Shown here: piece by piece, positions 52,106-59,745 of the stretch
How the letters are laid out: every line of letters starts with the position of its first letter
How positions within the stretch are numbered: the first letter of the stretch is position 1
Made by a program: the position numbers and the translations under genes
Assembly (NCBI GenBank): GCA_910587765.1
Contig: CAJUNR010000009.1
Span: 1-64,000, forward strand
Direction: 5' to 3'
DNA from: an uncultured Lachnospiraceae bacterium
Lineage (GTDB): Bacteria > Bacillota > Clostridia > Lachnospirales > Lachnospiraceae
Length of the DNA stretch: 64,000 bases
The notes under the pieces: generated by a model
Databases searched by the model: none
What the model saw: the letters and a program-made list of their open reading frames with translations, nothing else
Told to the model about the DNA's origin: nothing

Positions 52106-54211
52106 TTGGAGCTGAAAAAATTACTGCGTCCGCGGAAACTTGCCATCGTGGGGGCGACAGAGAAAGAGACCATGGCGGGCTTTGCCACGCGGATGTTTCT
52201 GGAACAGTGTGAAAAAAGGCAGGACGATCTGTATCTTGTCAGCCGTACGAACCAGGAAGTCTATGGGAAGACGTGCTGTAAAACCTTGAGCGGGATACCG
52301 GAAGACATTGATCTGGCGGTAATCTGCACGCCCAAGGCAGCTGTATTGCCGCTGCTGGAAGAGGCGGCGGCAAAAGGGGCGAAGGGTGCGGTCGTATTCG
52401 CCAGCGGATATGCGGAGACGGGGAAACCGGAAGATATTGCGCTGGAGGAAGCGTTGATTCAGAAAGCCGGAGAACTGGATCTGGCGGTCATGGGACCGAA
52501 CTGCGCCGGGTTCTTAAATTTTATCGACCGTATCTTTTCCTTTGGCTTTCTGTTTCAGGCACGTACCCGGGCGGGAAATGTAGGCCTGATCTCCCAGAGC
52601 GGGCAGGTATGCATGGCGCTGATGGAGAGCGATAAAGTCAATTTTTCCTACGTGATCTCTGCGGGAAACAGCAGAATTGTCAGTATGGAAGATTACATGG
52701 AATTTCTGGTTCAGGAAGAACATACAGAAGTGATTGCGGTTTATCTGGAAGGGATTCAGAATCCGGTTAAGTTTGCCGCGGCGCTCAGGGCGGCGGCCGA
52801 AAAGAAAAAGCCGGTGGTGGTGCTGAAGGCGGGACGCTCGGAAAAGGGGATGCGCGCCGCCGCGTCCCATACAGGGAATCTGAGCGGTTCCGATCAGCAC
52901 ATCGACGCATTGCTGAAGAAATTCGGGGCCATCCGCGTCGATGATCTGGAAGAGATGCTGTCGGTGTGCATGGCGGTCACGACTTTGCCGGCGCTTCCGT
53001 GCAGAAACGGTCTGGCATTCGTCAATATTTCCGGAGGCGAGACGACGATCAGCGCGGACGCGGGTTCTCTCTACGGGCTTACGCTGCCGGATTTCGGCGA
53101 AGAGACGGTAAGACGGCTCAAGGAGGTGCTGCCGCCTTTTGCAACCGCGCAGAATCCCATGGATCTCACGGGCGGGAGCGACGGCGTCACCATGGAAAAG
53201 GCGGTAGAGATTATTCTGGAGGATCCGCAGATTCAGATGCTGGTGACCGGACTGCAGGTTACGCATAAGATCAGCGATGTGACGATCTATGACTATCTCG
53301 AAGGACTGATCCGCTACTGTAAAAAGGGAAACAAAAAGCCGGTGGCGGTGATACCGATGATCGAATCCGGCCGGGATCCGCAGATTCTGGAACGGCTGCG
53401 CGAGGCCGGCGTCCCGATCCTGCCCCCGCCTCACTACGGTTATCGAGTGATCCGGCATCTGCTGGCGTATACGGATTATCTGAACGACATGTCCAGCCGC
53501 ACGCTGGAGCTGTATCGCCCTTCGCCGGATGACGGCGGGAGCAGAAGGGCTCTTTCGGAGCATGAGTCCAAGCTGGAGCTGCGGTCATACGGGATTCCCT
53601 GCACGAGGGAAGCGGTTGCCGGATCCCCAGAGGAAGCCATCCGGATCGCGGAACAGACCGGATATCCGGTGGTGATGAAGATCGAGTCTCCGGATATTCT
53701 GCACAAAACGGAGGCCGGCGGAGTCAGAGTCGGAATTTCCTGCCGGGAGGAAGTGCTGCAGGCGTATGAGGAGATTCTGCGCAATGCGAAGGCATACCGT
53801 CCGGACGCCCGAATCAACGGGGTGCTGGTACAGGAGATGCTTAAAAGCGGGCTGGAACTGATTGTGGGAGTCAATAATGATGTCCGTCTCGGGCCGTCCG
53901 TCCTTCTGGGGCTGGGAGGAATCTTCACGGAGATTTTCCGGGATACCGCCCTCTATCCGGCTCCGCTGAACCGGTGGGAGGCGCTGCGGATGATTGACGC
54001 TCTCAGGGGAAAGCCGCTGCTCTACGGTTACAGAGGCGGGGCCGAGCTGGATGTCGACGCGCTGGCGGAGCTTCTGGTGAAAGTCGGCAGGTTTGCGGTG
54101 GAGAAAAAGGACAGCCTGGAGGAGATGGATCTGAATCCGGTGTTTGTCTATCCGAAAGGAGAGGGAGTCAAAGCGGCGGACGCACTGATTGTATATCGCG
54201 TCAAAACGTAA
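52106..54211 (+). CDS. acyl-CoA synthetase (ADP-forming), alpha-beta fusion
   Basis: 701 residues starting from TTG, 8 bases after AAGGAGG. Residues 1-455 form the CoA-binding and succinyl-CoA-ligase-like domains with GPNCAGFLNF, LISQSGQV and the phospho-His in AASHTG (His255). From about 480 comes an ATP-grasp domain (HESKLELRSYGIPCT, ...GYPVVMKIESPDILHKTEAGGV). These enzymes turn acyl-CoA, ADP and Pi into acid, CoA and ATP. Placed after the oxidoreductase, it should harvest energy from the acyl-CoA product. Confidence 0.9.
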   Translation: MELKKLLRPRKLAIVGATEKETMAGFATRMFLEQCEKRQDDLYLVSRTNQEVYGKTCCKTLSGIPEDIDLAVICTPKAAVLPLLEEAAAKGAKGAVVFASGYAETGKPEDIALEEALIQKAGELDLAVMGPNCAGFLNFIDRIFSFGFLFQARTRAGNVGLISQSGQVCMALMESDKVNFSYVISAGNSRIVSMEDYMEFLVQEEHTEVIAVYLEGIQNPVKFAAALRAAAEKKKPVVVLKAGRSEKGMRAAASHTGNLSGSDQHIDALLKKFGAIRVDDLEEMLSVCMAVTTLPALPCRNGLAFVNISGGETTISADAGSLYGLTLPDFGEETVRRLKEVLPPFATAQNPMDLTGGSDGVTMEKAVEIILEDPQIQMLVTGLQVTHKISDVTIYDYLEGLIRYCKKGNKKPVAVIPMIESGRDPQILERLREAGVPILPPPHYGYRVIRHLLAYTDYLNDMSSRTLELYRPSPDDGGSRRALSEHESKLELRSYGIPCTREAVAGSPEEAIRIAEQTGYPVVMKIESPDILHKTEAGGVRVGISCREEVLQAYEEILRNAKAYRPDARINGVLVQEMLKSGLELIVGVNNDVRLGPSVLLGLGGIFTEIFRDTALYPAPLNRWEALRMIDALRGKPLLYGYRGGAELDVDALAELLVKVGRFAVEKKDSLEEMDLNPVFVYPKGEGVKAADALIVYRVKT

Positions 54212-54227
54212 AGGGGGAACAGAAACT

Positions 54228-55484
54228 ATGAAGACAAAGAAGCTTAACGGCTGGGTAATCACCGCTCTTATGGTGGGCGGAATCTGTTATGCGGCGTCTT
54301 ATTCACTGCCGTATATCAAAGGAATCTTTTATGGACCGATGATGGAGGCGACAGGCGCGTCCAATACGCAGTTGGGACTGATCATGTCCGTCTATGGATT
54401 CGGAAATATTGTATTTAACCTGATCGGGGGATTTTTTACAGATAAGTGGGACTACAAAAAATGCATCATTTTTTCCCTTCTGGGAACGACGGTTCTGAGC
54501 GTATGGCTGGCGCTGGCGCCTTCCGTGGTCAATATGTATATCATATGGGGCCTGTTTGGAGTGACGACATTCTTTGTGTTCAATCCTTCTATCTTTAAAT
54601 TTCCGCGTATGATTGTTCCGGATGAACTGGTGGGGGAATCGGTAGGTTTCTTTTCCTTCGCGCAGGCCATCGGATATATGCTCACGAACTTTGTGTCGCT
54701 GTACGTATATAATCTGTCGGAAAAGAGAGTGGGGCAGGCGGCTTCCTTCTCCAATGTGGTGTGGGTCTACGCCGCGTTTACCTTTGTGTCGGCGATTGCC
54801 TGTATCATTGTATTCCGGAAAGTAAAGGATGTGAAAAAGGACGACGGCTCCGAGGAGGATAAGTTTTCATTCGGACAGCTTTCCCTGGTAATGAAGGAGC
54901 CGGGGCTCTGGCTGATGATTATCTGCGGCTTCTGTATGTATTCGACCATGCAGACGACGTCTTATTTTGTACCGTATTATAAAGACGTGTTCCAGGTGGC
55001 GGTGACGTTTTCCGGAGTCCTGGGGGTATTGAACCTGTACGGCGGCCGGCTGTTCAGTCCGGTGCTCGGCAGGATCGCCCGGCAGACTAAATACGTATCC
55101 CGAATGATCATATTCGGAGCCTGTACACTTATTGTTTTTATTATCTGCATTCTGCTGTTTGCATCTTATGTGCCGATCGGGGTGCTGATGGGAGTCTCTC
55201 TGATCACGGGAATTGTATGTACGCTGTTTACCAATATCTGCCTGGCACTGCCGCCGGAGGCCAATGTAGACAGGCGGGCCAGCGGCACGGCTATGGGCCT
55301 GTATGCGGCAATTGCTTATTCGCCGGATCTGTTCCAGCACTCGCTCTTTGGCTTCTGGCTGGATAAATACGGAAATTCCGGATACATTCGGATGTTCCTG
55401 TTTTCGATCGTCCTGCTGACCGTGGGCGCCGTGAGCGCGTTCATCCTGTATCAGAGAAGCAAAAAAGCGCATATTTTTGAATAA
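54228..55484 (+). CDS. MFS transporter, OxlT-like
   Basis: 418 residues with 12 predicted membrane segments. The motifs YSLPYIKGIFYGPMMEATGAS, SVYGFGNIVFNLIGGFFTDKW and ALPPEANVDRRASGTAMGLYAA resemble the oxalate/formate-antiporter branch. It may export the acid product or exchange substrate for product. Last gene of the operon, ending at a terminator. A longer start at 54189 overlaps the previous gene and lacks the AAGGGGG site. Confidence 0.85.
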   Translation: MKTKKLNGWVITALMVGGICYAASYSLPYIKGIFYGPMMEATGASNTQLGLIMSVYGFGNIVFNLIGGFFTDKWDYKKCIIFSLLGTTVLSVWLALAPSVVNMYIIWGLFGVTTFFVFNPSIFKFPRMIVPDELVGESVGFFSFAQAIGYMLTNFVSLYVYNLSEKRVGQAASFSNVVWVYAAFTFVSAIACIIVFRKVKDVKKDDGSEEDKFSFGQLSLVMKEPGLWLMIICGFCMYSTMQTTSYFVPYYKDVFQVAVTFSGVLGVLNLYGGRLFSPVLGRIARQTKYVSRMIIFGACTLIVFIICILLFASYVPIGVLMGVSLITGIVCTLFTNICLALPPEANVDRRASGTAMGLYAAIAYSPDLFQHSLFGFWLDKYGNSGYIRMFLFSIVLLTVGAVSAFILYQRSKKAHIFE

Positions 55485-55504
55485 CGGGGAATCATTGTCC
55501 GGTT

Positions 55505-55548
55505 TATAACTGCCGCGGCTGTCTGATGCCGCGGCAGTTATATTTATG
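55505..55548 (+). terminator. intrinsic terminator of the 2-hydroxyacid operon
   Basis: TATAACTGCCGCGGC and its complement GCCGCGGCAGTTATA form a 15-bp stem with an 8-base loop, followed by TTTAT. Confidence 0.88.
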
Positions 55549-55613
55549 CATACGGGCGCCCGGTGCGCGAGTAGGGAAGAAACCTTTCCTGCCCGATTAC
55601 ACACGGGCGTCCG
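55548..55613. repeat. terminator-associated hairpin repeat, third unit
   Basis: GCATACGGGCGCCCGGTGCGCGAG, directly after the terminator, is followed by AGGGAAGAAACCTTTCCTGC, CCGATTACA and CGGGCGTCCG. It matches the first unit at 21161 with the inner spacer removed. Confidence 0.65.
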
Positions 55614-55618
55614 GATGA

Positions 55619-56176
55619 TCAGGAGCCGGAAGCGCCGTAGTGGAAAAGGATGAGCTCCGCTTTCTGAGCCTTTTCCGAAAGGGCGAGAAATTCTTCCTCC
55701 GTTATCTGCTCCGTCCTGCCGTCTGTTGTCTTTTCAAATGTCTCATGTCCGGTCTCATCATATCTGATATAAACCGCTTCCGACAGTTCCAGAACCCCTT
55801 CTTCCCTGACCTCATACCGCAGTACCTGCAGCTCGCCGGCTGCATAGATGCCGGAAGCGTCGTAGGTGAGCGGAGCCGTGGTTTCAGGATCGTCAATGGC
55901 TCCGATTTTTTTCGCTTCTCCGTCCGCGGCATAATAGACGTCGCAGAAAGTAGCGGTCTGCCCGTCGTCGATGAGCTGGTTCGATGCCAGCAGAACCGGG
56001 TTTTCGGCCCCGGCGTCCACGATGGCGAAGGCTTCGTCGTCTGCGAGTCCGCCGATGGCGGAGCCGTAGAGCTCGACATTGGAAGCCCCGGCGGATGCTT
56101 TGTCGCAGGCGGTCAGCAGGGATGACATTGTGAGAATCAGGGTGTATCCCACGATCTTATGTAAATTTTGGTTCAT
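55619..56176 (-). CDS. lipoprotein, unknown function
   Basis: 185 residues. A lipobox signal (SSLLTAC, Cys24) is followed by a beta-rich, acidic mature protein with repeated alternation of short strands. I do not recognise a family. It is probably anchored outside the membrane. It follows an XRE-type regulator (56201) on the same strand, separated by 24 bases. A GGAAAGGA ribosome site is present. Confidence 0.7.
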   Translation of the reverse strand: MNQNLHKIVGYTLILTMSSLLTACDKASAGASNVELYGSAIGGLADDEAFAIVDAGAENPVLLASNQLIDDGQTATFCDVYYAADGEAKKIGAIDDPETTAPLTYDASGIYAAGELQVLRYEVREEGVLELSEAVYIRYDETGHETFEKTTDGRTEQITEEEFLALSEKAQKAELILFHYGASGS

Positions 56177-56200
56177 AATCTTGTCTTATCCTTTCCTGTT

Positions 56201-56719
56201 TTAATAATAATTCTTTCTGCTTTTGATGAAATAGCAGATGCACAGAGAGAGTCCGAGGATGCCGCTGCCGATGGAGGGCAGCAGAAGCTGCAGATAATTC
56301 ACCGGGACGGAAGTGTATTCACCGACCGCGATATAACGGTACAGCATGTACTGTGTACTGTTGGTGGTGTGGGACAGGGCGGCGATAAAGACGGCGGAGA
56401 GGATGCTCATCATCAGAAAGAGCAGTCCGCCGGTCAGCAGCAGCATCATATTGCGGTTGTGCAGGTTGATCTTCACGAGATCTTCCAGTGTGATCTTTTC
56501 CGTTTGTTTTTCCATAGGGGTATCCTCCTCCAACAGCAGATCGTCAAGCGGCACCTGGAACATCCGGCTGATCGTCAGTACGCTTTCCAGATCCGGCATC
56601 GTGATTCCCGCCTCCCATTTGGACAGGGTCTGCCGGGAAATATTCAATTTCTCTGCCAGTTGTTCCTGTGTCATTCCTGAAAGTTTCCGCAATTGGTTGA
56701 TTTTATTTCCAATTATCAT
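56201..56719 (-). CDS. XRE-family HTH regulator with membrane tail
   Basis: 172 residues. An N-terminal XRE helix-turn-helix (MIIGNKINQLRKLSGMTQEQLAEKLNISRQTLSKWEAG) is followed by a linker and two membrane helices (about 89-113 and 142-165). Membrane-tethered XRE proteins of this type occur in Clostridia; the signal is unknown. The start was placed at the ATG in TGCACCTATG; an in-frame ATG at 56743 would include the AAAGGAGG site itself, so it is rejected. It likely regulates itself and the lipoprotein. Confidence 0.75.
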   Translation of the reverse strand: MIIGNKINQLRKLSGMTQEQLAEKLNISRQTLSKWEAGITMPDLESVLTISRMFQVPLDDLLLEEDTPMEKQTEKITLEDLVKINLHNRNMMLLLTGGLLFLMMSILSAVFIAALSHTTNSTQYMLYRYIAVGEYTSVPVNYLQLLLPSIGSGILGLSLCICYFIKSRKNYY

Positions 56720-56857
56720 AGGTGCATCAAATCCTCCTTTCATGGATATTGTATCGAAATCCGCTTTTTATTCCAGCAATCTGTGTTGACATTCGCGCTC
56801 TGAATTATAACATACATGAGTGGCAGACAAAAATAAAACATACAGTATAAAAAATAA

Positions 56858-56886
56858 TTGCACAAAGGATGCCGGTATGCTATGAT
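56858..56886 (+). promoter_or_regulatory. promoter of the small toxin transcript
   Basis: TTGCAC (56858-56863), 17 bp, TATGAT (56881-56886). Transcription would begin near 56893, at the left arm of the inverted repeat (56894-56932). Confidence 0.65.
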
Positions 56887-56893
56887 AAGTACC

Positions 56894-56932
56894 GAAAGGG
56901 TATTTGCCAAAACGCGCAGGCGGTTGGCCTTG
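56894..56932. repeat. left arm of inverted repeat bounding the toxin-antitoxin locus
   Basis: GAAAGGGTATTTGCC ... CGGTTGGCCTTG. Its reverse complement lies at 57165-57200 (CAAGGCCAACCG ... GGCAATGCCCTTTC), with a 12-bp perfect inner block and a partly matching outer block. Confidence 0.75.
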
Positions 56933-56982
56933 ATTATGAAAACTCTCATTAGATAAGCCTTGCATTTGAAGGGGGTGATTCT

Positions 56983-57145
56983 ATGAGAAATACATATGAA
57001 AGGCATTTTGATGATGTTTGAACAGATCCTGAAGCTGGCAGGTCTGACGGTGACGACGATCAATACGGTCGTGAAGATCCTGGACCTTGTGCAGCAATGG
57101 AAGGATAAAAAGGCATCAAAAAAGCAACCGCCAAGCCCAAGGTAG
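56983..57145 (+). pseudogene. holin-like small toxin of a type I toxin-antitoxin locus, apparently frameshifted
   Basis: GGGGGTGATT is the ribosome site for an ATG at 56983 reading MRNTYE, the start pattern (M-x-T-Y-E) I associate with putative holin-like type I toxins. That frame stops at 57021. A one-base shift in GAAAGG, at about 56999-57002, restores a long frame: GILMMFEQILKLAGLTVTTI and onward to a Lys-rich end and a stop at 57143-57145. The same frame can start at ATG 56996 (49 residues). Either the toxin is inactivated by an extra A, or it starts internally, or it uses frameshifting. One amphipathic/hydrophobic helix is present. Confidence 0.55.
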
Positions 57146-57155
57146 TGTTGCTTTT
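57118..57155. terminator. shared bidirectional terminator of toxin and antisense RNA
   Basis: AAAAGCAAC and GTTGCTTTT form a stem over an 18-base loop. On the minus strand the stem is followed by T6, and on the plus strand by T4 within GCTTTTC. Both transcripts converge on it. Confidence 0.75.
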
Positions 57156-57164
57156 CTGACGCAC

Positions 57165-57200
57165 CAAGGCCAACCGTTTGTATTACGGCAATGCCCTTTC
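57165..57200. repeat. right arm of inverted repeat bounding the toxin-antitoxin locus
   Basis: Partner of 56894-56932; CAAGGCCAACCG (57165-57176) is the exact complement of CGGTTGGCCTTG. Confidence 0.75.
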
Positions 57201-57210
57201 TTTATATAAT

Positions 57211-57239
57211 ATTCTATCTCTTTTAAAGCGGGTTGTCAA
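57211..57239 (-). promoter_or_regulatory. antisense RNA promoter
   Basis: On the minus strand: TTGACA (57234-57239), 17 bp, TAGAAT (57211-57216). The promoter lies over the last codons of the upstream minus-strand gene, so the antisense RNA is made independently. Confidence 0.7.
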
Positions 57240-58617
57240 CCATGATTTGTCCCACGATCCGCATCTGCTTCGGTGAAGGTTCCCAACTGAAATCAATGTC
57301 TATTATCCGGTCAGAGTAACAGAGCAGGTATCGGTTCACGGCTTCGCCGTCCCGGGTCTCCATCCGGTACGCTTCCTGCGCGCTCCACGGCGACGCTTCG
57401 CATGGCTGCCAGGTCATGAATCTCCTGCTCTCTCGCAGAAGAGAATTTCTGCACAGTGCATACAGGGCGGGGACTTTGATGACAGTGACCGTATAGTCGA
57501 TGCCGGGCAGTTCGGAGTAATTGTCCGTGTCAACCCGGGGCTGATGCTGCATGTCATACTGACCGAGCAGCAGAGATTCATTTCCGCTGTACTGGCGGGT
57601 ATAGAGGCCGGAATCCGTCTGAATCTCCATCAGATCCTTCAGGGTGAGCGGCAGTTCATCCTCATATACCGTCCAGGTGATACCGCCATATTCATACGTC
57701 TGCTGTCCGGCCTCTGCCCGGCCGCGCCCTGCGGACCGGATGGCCGCGAACAGGACGGCGCCGGTGAGAAAGAAGGAGAGGAAGACGATCGAAAGCAGTG
57801 TTACGGTCTGGTTGACTGTTCGCGGCGCCTTTCTGCGCTTGAGAAATTCCCGTACGAGCAAAGCAATCCCATACAGAGCAAGGATACTGAGAAAGGTTAC
57901 GACGGTGATCAGGCGGATGGCGGCCGGTCCGGTGGCAAGCACCGTGACCAGCCAGTAAAGGAAGCCCGGAAGTATCGCGAGAAACAGTACACGCTGCCTC
58001 CAGGAATGACCTTTTACCTCTGTAAACAGTCCCTGCGCGGCCGCTTTTACCGCCCGGCGGCGCCACCGGTAATACCCTCCGATCTCTGTCACGCACAGAA
58101 GGAGGAGCAGGATCCAGGCGGCGCCGGTGCAGGGGGCCGACGGGCTGGCAAGGACCCGTATGGGATCGTTTTTGAGACCGGTGAAGAACATGGCGCACTG
58201 GAGGAGTGCAACTGCCAGCAGCAGGTAAAAAGCAGGCAGATAAGACTTTTTCGCCGCCCGGTGAAGGGTCGTCACTTTTACTACCGGATCGGTCTCCAGG
58301 GGAAGCGGGTCTGCGTCTTCGTTATAGTAGATCTGAATCTGCGCCTGCGTACAGGCGAGCTGCCAGCCGGTGCGGACGCAGAAGTCCTGCAGGGTTCGCT
58401 GCCCTTCCGTAGGTTCCGGGTCGAAGTCGGAGGCTGGAGGATAATAGGCGACTGCAAAATGGATTTGTGTCGGGGGAATCCTGCGGTAGCGCCATCCAAA
58501 GGCGGAGATTTGCTCGATCATCCAGCCTCTGGCCGCCATGTGCTCCAGATGCCGTTCCATACCGGTACTGTCATAAAAAGAACACGTTTCAAAACGGAGC
58601 ATTCGGTTCTTCATCAT
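57223..58617 (-). CDS. DUF2812-like membrane protein
   Basis: 464 residues. The N-terminal part (MMKNRMLRFETCSFYDSTGMERHLEHMAARGWMIEQI) is DUF2812, followed by membrane helices at about 130-147, 163-180, 205-228, 232-256 and 273-297. A soluble beta-rich C-terminus extends to the end. DUF2812 proteins are commonly paired with PadR regulators in Firmicutes and are of unknown function. GGAAAGGAG precedes the ATG at 58617. It overlaps the padR gene by 29 bases. Confidence 0.78.
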   Translation of the reverse strand: MMKNRMLRFETCSFYDSTGMERHLEHMAARGWMIEQISAFGWRYRRIPPTQIHFAVAYYPPASDFDPEPTEGQRTLQDFCVRTGWQLACTQAQIQIYYNEDADPLPLETDPVVKVTTLHRAAKKSYLPAFYLLLAVALLQCAMFFTGLKNDPIRVLASPSAPCTGAAWILLLLLCVTEIGGYYRWRRRAVKAAAQGLFTEVKGHSWRQRVLFLAILPGFLYWLVTVLATGPAAIRLITVVTFLSILALYGIALLVREFLKRRKAPRTVNQTVTLLSIVFLSFFLTGAVLFAAIRSAGRGRAEAGQQTYEYGGITWTVYEDELPLTLKDLMEIQTDSGLYTRQYSGNESLLLGQYDMQHQPRVDTDNYSELPGIDYTVTVIKVPALYALCRNSLLRESRRFMTWQPCEASPWSAQEAYRMETRDGEAVNRYLLCYSDRIIDIDFSWEPSPKQMRIVGQIMVDNPL

Positions 58618-58936
58618 TCTGTTCTCCTTTCCCGAATATTTTCCGGTAATCCAGCGCCTGGGCGCGGATCCGTTCATACTCCTGTTCGAGCATCTGCTTT
58701 CCCTGAGCGGTGAGAATGTAACTTCGCCGCCTTCCTTCTATTTTCGTTTCCCGAATCATTCCGGCGGCCAGAAACTGCTCCAGCAGCGTATAAAGCGTTC
58801 CGGAACCGATATTGACCCGTCGTCCGGTCATGGCCGGAATCCGGTCCAGAATATCCATTCCGCAGCATTCTTCTTTCAGACAGAGCAGCGTATAAAACAT
58901 CTGCTCCGTCAAAGTGCGAAATTTTTCCCGCGGCAT
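58589..58936 (-). CDS. PadR-family transcriptional regulator
   Basis: 115 residues. A winged helix of PadR type (MFYTLLCLKEECCGMDILDRIP, RVNIGSGTLYTLLEQFLAAGMIRE, RRRSYILTAQGKQMLEQEY) with a short C-terminal helix. The start was placed at the ATG 8 bases after GGGGG; a GTG at 58945 is alternative. It is translationally coupled to the DUF2812 gene. A 15-bp perfect inverted repeat at its promoter is the probable operator. Confidence 0.85.
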   Translation of the reverse strand: MPREKFRTLTEQMFYTLLCLKEECCGMDILDRIPAMTGRRVNIGSGTLYTLLEQFLAAGMIRETKIEGRRRSYILTAQGKQMLEQEYERIRAQALDYRKIFGKGEQNDEEPNAPF

Positions 58937-59000
58937 TTGCTGCACCCCCTGTCTGCAATGAATTTTTATATCGGTAATCGGTTATGACCGTCCAATCTTA

Positions 59001-59056
59001 TTCTCGAATATCGAGGTGTGTATGACAATTATATACTCGATATTCGAGAAAGTCAA
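59001..59056 (-). promoter_or_regulatory. padR promoter and operator
   Basis: Minus-strand TTGACT (59051-59056), 17 bp, TATAAT (59028-59033). TTCTCGAATATCGAG (59001-59015) and CTCGATATTCGAGAA (59036-59050) are perfect reverse complements separated by 20 bp. One copy fills the promoter spacer, the other lies just downstream of the start site. This suits autorepression by the PadR protein. Confidence 0.85.
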
Positions 59057-59120
59057 GTTCCGATTTGGGTGCTGTTGAGAAAATTTATCATTTGCAGATC
59101 CATATTTTGCAAAAAGTTAG

Positions 59121-59178
59121 TTGACATTAACCAAAGATGCTGGTATAATGCAAATGTAAATGAGATTCATTTTCATTT
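59121..59178 (+). promoter_or_regulatory. feo operon promoter with Fur-type box
   Basis: TTGACA (59121-59126), 17 bp, TATAAT (59144-59149) is a perfect consensus. Downstream, TGAGATTCATTTTCA (59161-59175) fits the 7-1-7 Fur box pattern, within an AAATGA...TCATTT dyad (59158-59178). Iron repression is likely. Confidence 0.8.
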
Positions 59179-59195
59179 GAAGGGAGGAAGCGTGA

Positions 59196-59408
59196 ATGGC
59201 ACTGGCACTGATGAGTATCGGAGAGAAGCGGACCGTCATGAAGCTTCGGGGAAGAGAAGAAGTGGTTCGTCATCTGCAGGACCTTGGCTTCGCGCCGGGT
59301 TCGGAGGTTCAGGTACTGGGTGAGAATGCGGCCGGGATGATCCTTTTGATCCGGGGTGTCCGGATTGCGCTGGACCGCGGGCTTGCCGGTAAAATCATGG
59401 TAGCATAG
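59196..59408 (+). CDS. feoA: FeoA-family protein, first copy
   Basis: 70 residues, SH3-like beta barrel with RTVMKLRGREEVVRHLQDLGFAPGSEVQVLG and the ending LDRGLAGKIMVA. FeoA is a small cytoplasmic partner of the FeoB ferrous-iron transporter. GGGAGGAAG precedes the ATG. It leads the operon behind a Fur-type box. Confidence 0.9.
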   Translation: MALALMSIGEKRTVMKLRGREEVVRHLQDLGFAPGSEVQVLGENAAGMILLIRGVRIALDRGLAGKIMVA

Positions 59409-59439
59409 GAGCGATAAAACGGAAATGAGGAGGAGTGAA

Positions 59440-59661
59440 ATGCAGACTTTGAAGGAAACAGCGGTGGGCAGGACCGTCTCGGTGGTGAAGCTTCACGGAG
59501 AAGGCGCGGTAAAACGCAGGATCATGGATATGGGAATCACGAAGGGTACGGAGGTATACGTGCGCAAAGTGGCGCCTCTTGGCGATCCGGTGGAAGTGAC
59601 TGTCCGCGGATATGAACTGTCGCTGCGCAAAGAAGACGCCCGGATGATTGAAGTGCAGTAG
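59440..59661 (+). CDS. feoA: FeoA-family protein, second copy
   Basis: 73 residues, another FeoA SH3-like domain (VGRTVSVVKLHGEGAVKRRIMDMGITKGTEVYVRKVAPLGDPVEV). Two tandem FeoA proteins before FeoB are common in Clostridia. GAGGAGGAG precedes the ATG at 59440. It belongs to the same transcript as the first copy. Confidence 0.9.
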   Translation: MQTLKETAVGRTVSVVKLHGEGAVKRRIMDMGITKGTEVYVRKVAPLGDPVEVTVRGYELSLRKEDARMIEVQ

Positions 59662-59745
59662 GGCGTGTTTGATACGGCTGCGCAGGCGGCCTGTTTTTAG
59701 GGAAAGCAGTTAGCGCAGACTAATTACGAAGAGGAGATGATAGCA

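Larger units (their letters stand above)
57118..57204 (-). ncRNA. probable antisense antitoxin RNA
   Basis: A consensus minus-strand promoter (57211-57239) would start a transcript near 57204 that ends at the T6 tract at 57118, about 87 nt. It is antisense to the 3' end of the toxin reading frame. Its 5' end carries the right arm of the inverted repeat, so it begins with nearly the same sequence as the toxin mRNA. Confidence 0.6.

Noticed and set aside
56740..57063. 107-codon minus-strand frame over the toxin region
   Set aside because: It crosses the toxin promoter and inverted repeat and has no ribosome site; the plus-strand small frame fits the signals better.
57223..58617. considered a second BlaR1-type sensor because of several membrane helices plus an extracellular end
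   Set aside because: No HExxH zinc motif and no SxxK/KTG penicillin-binding motifs; the N-terminus matches DUF2812.
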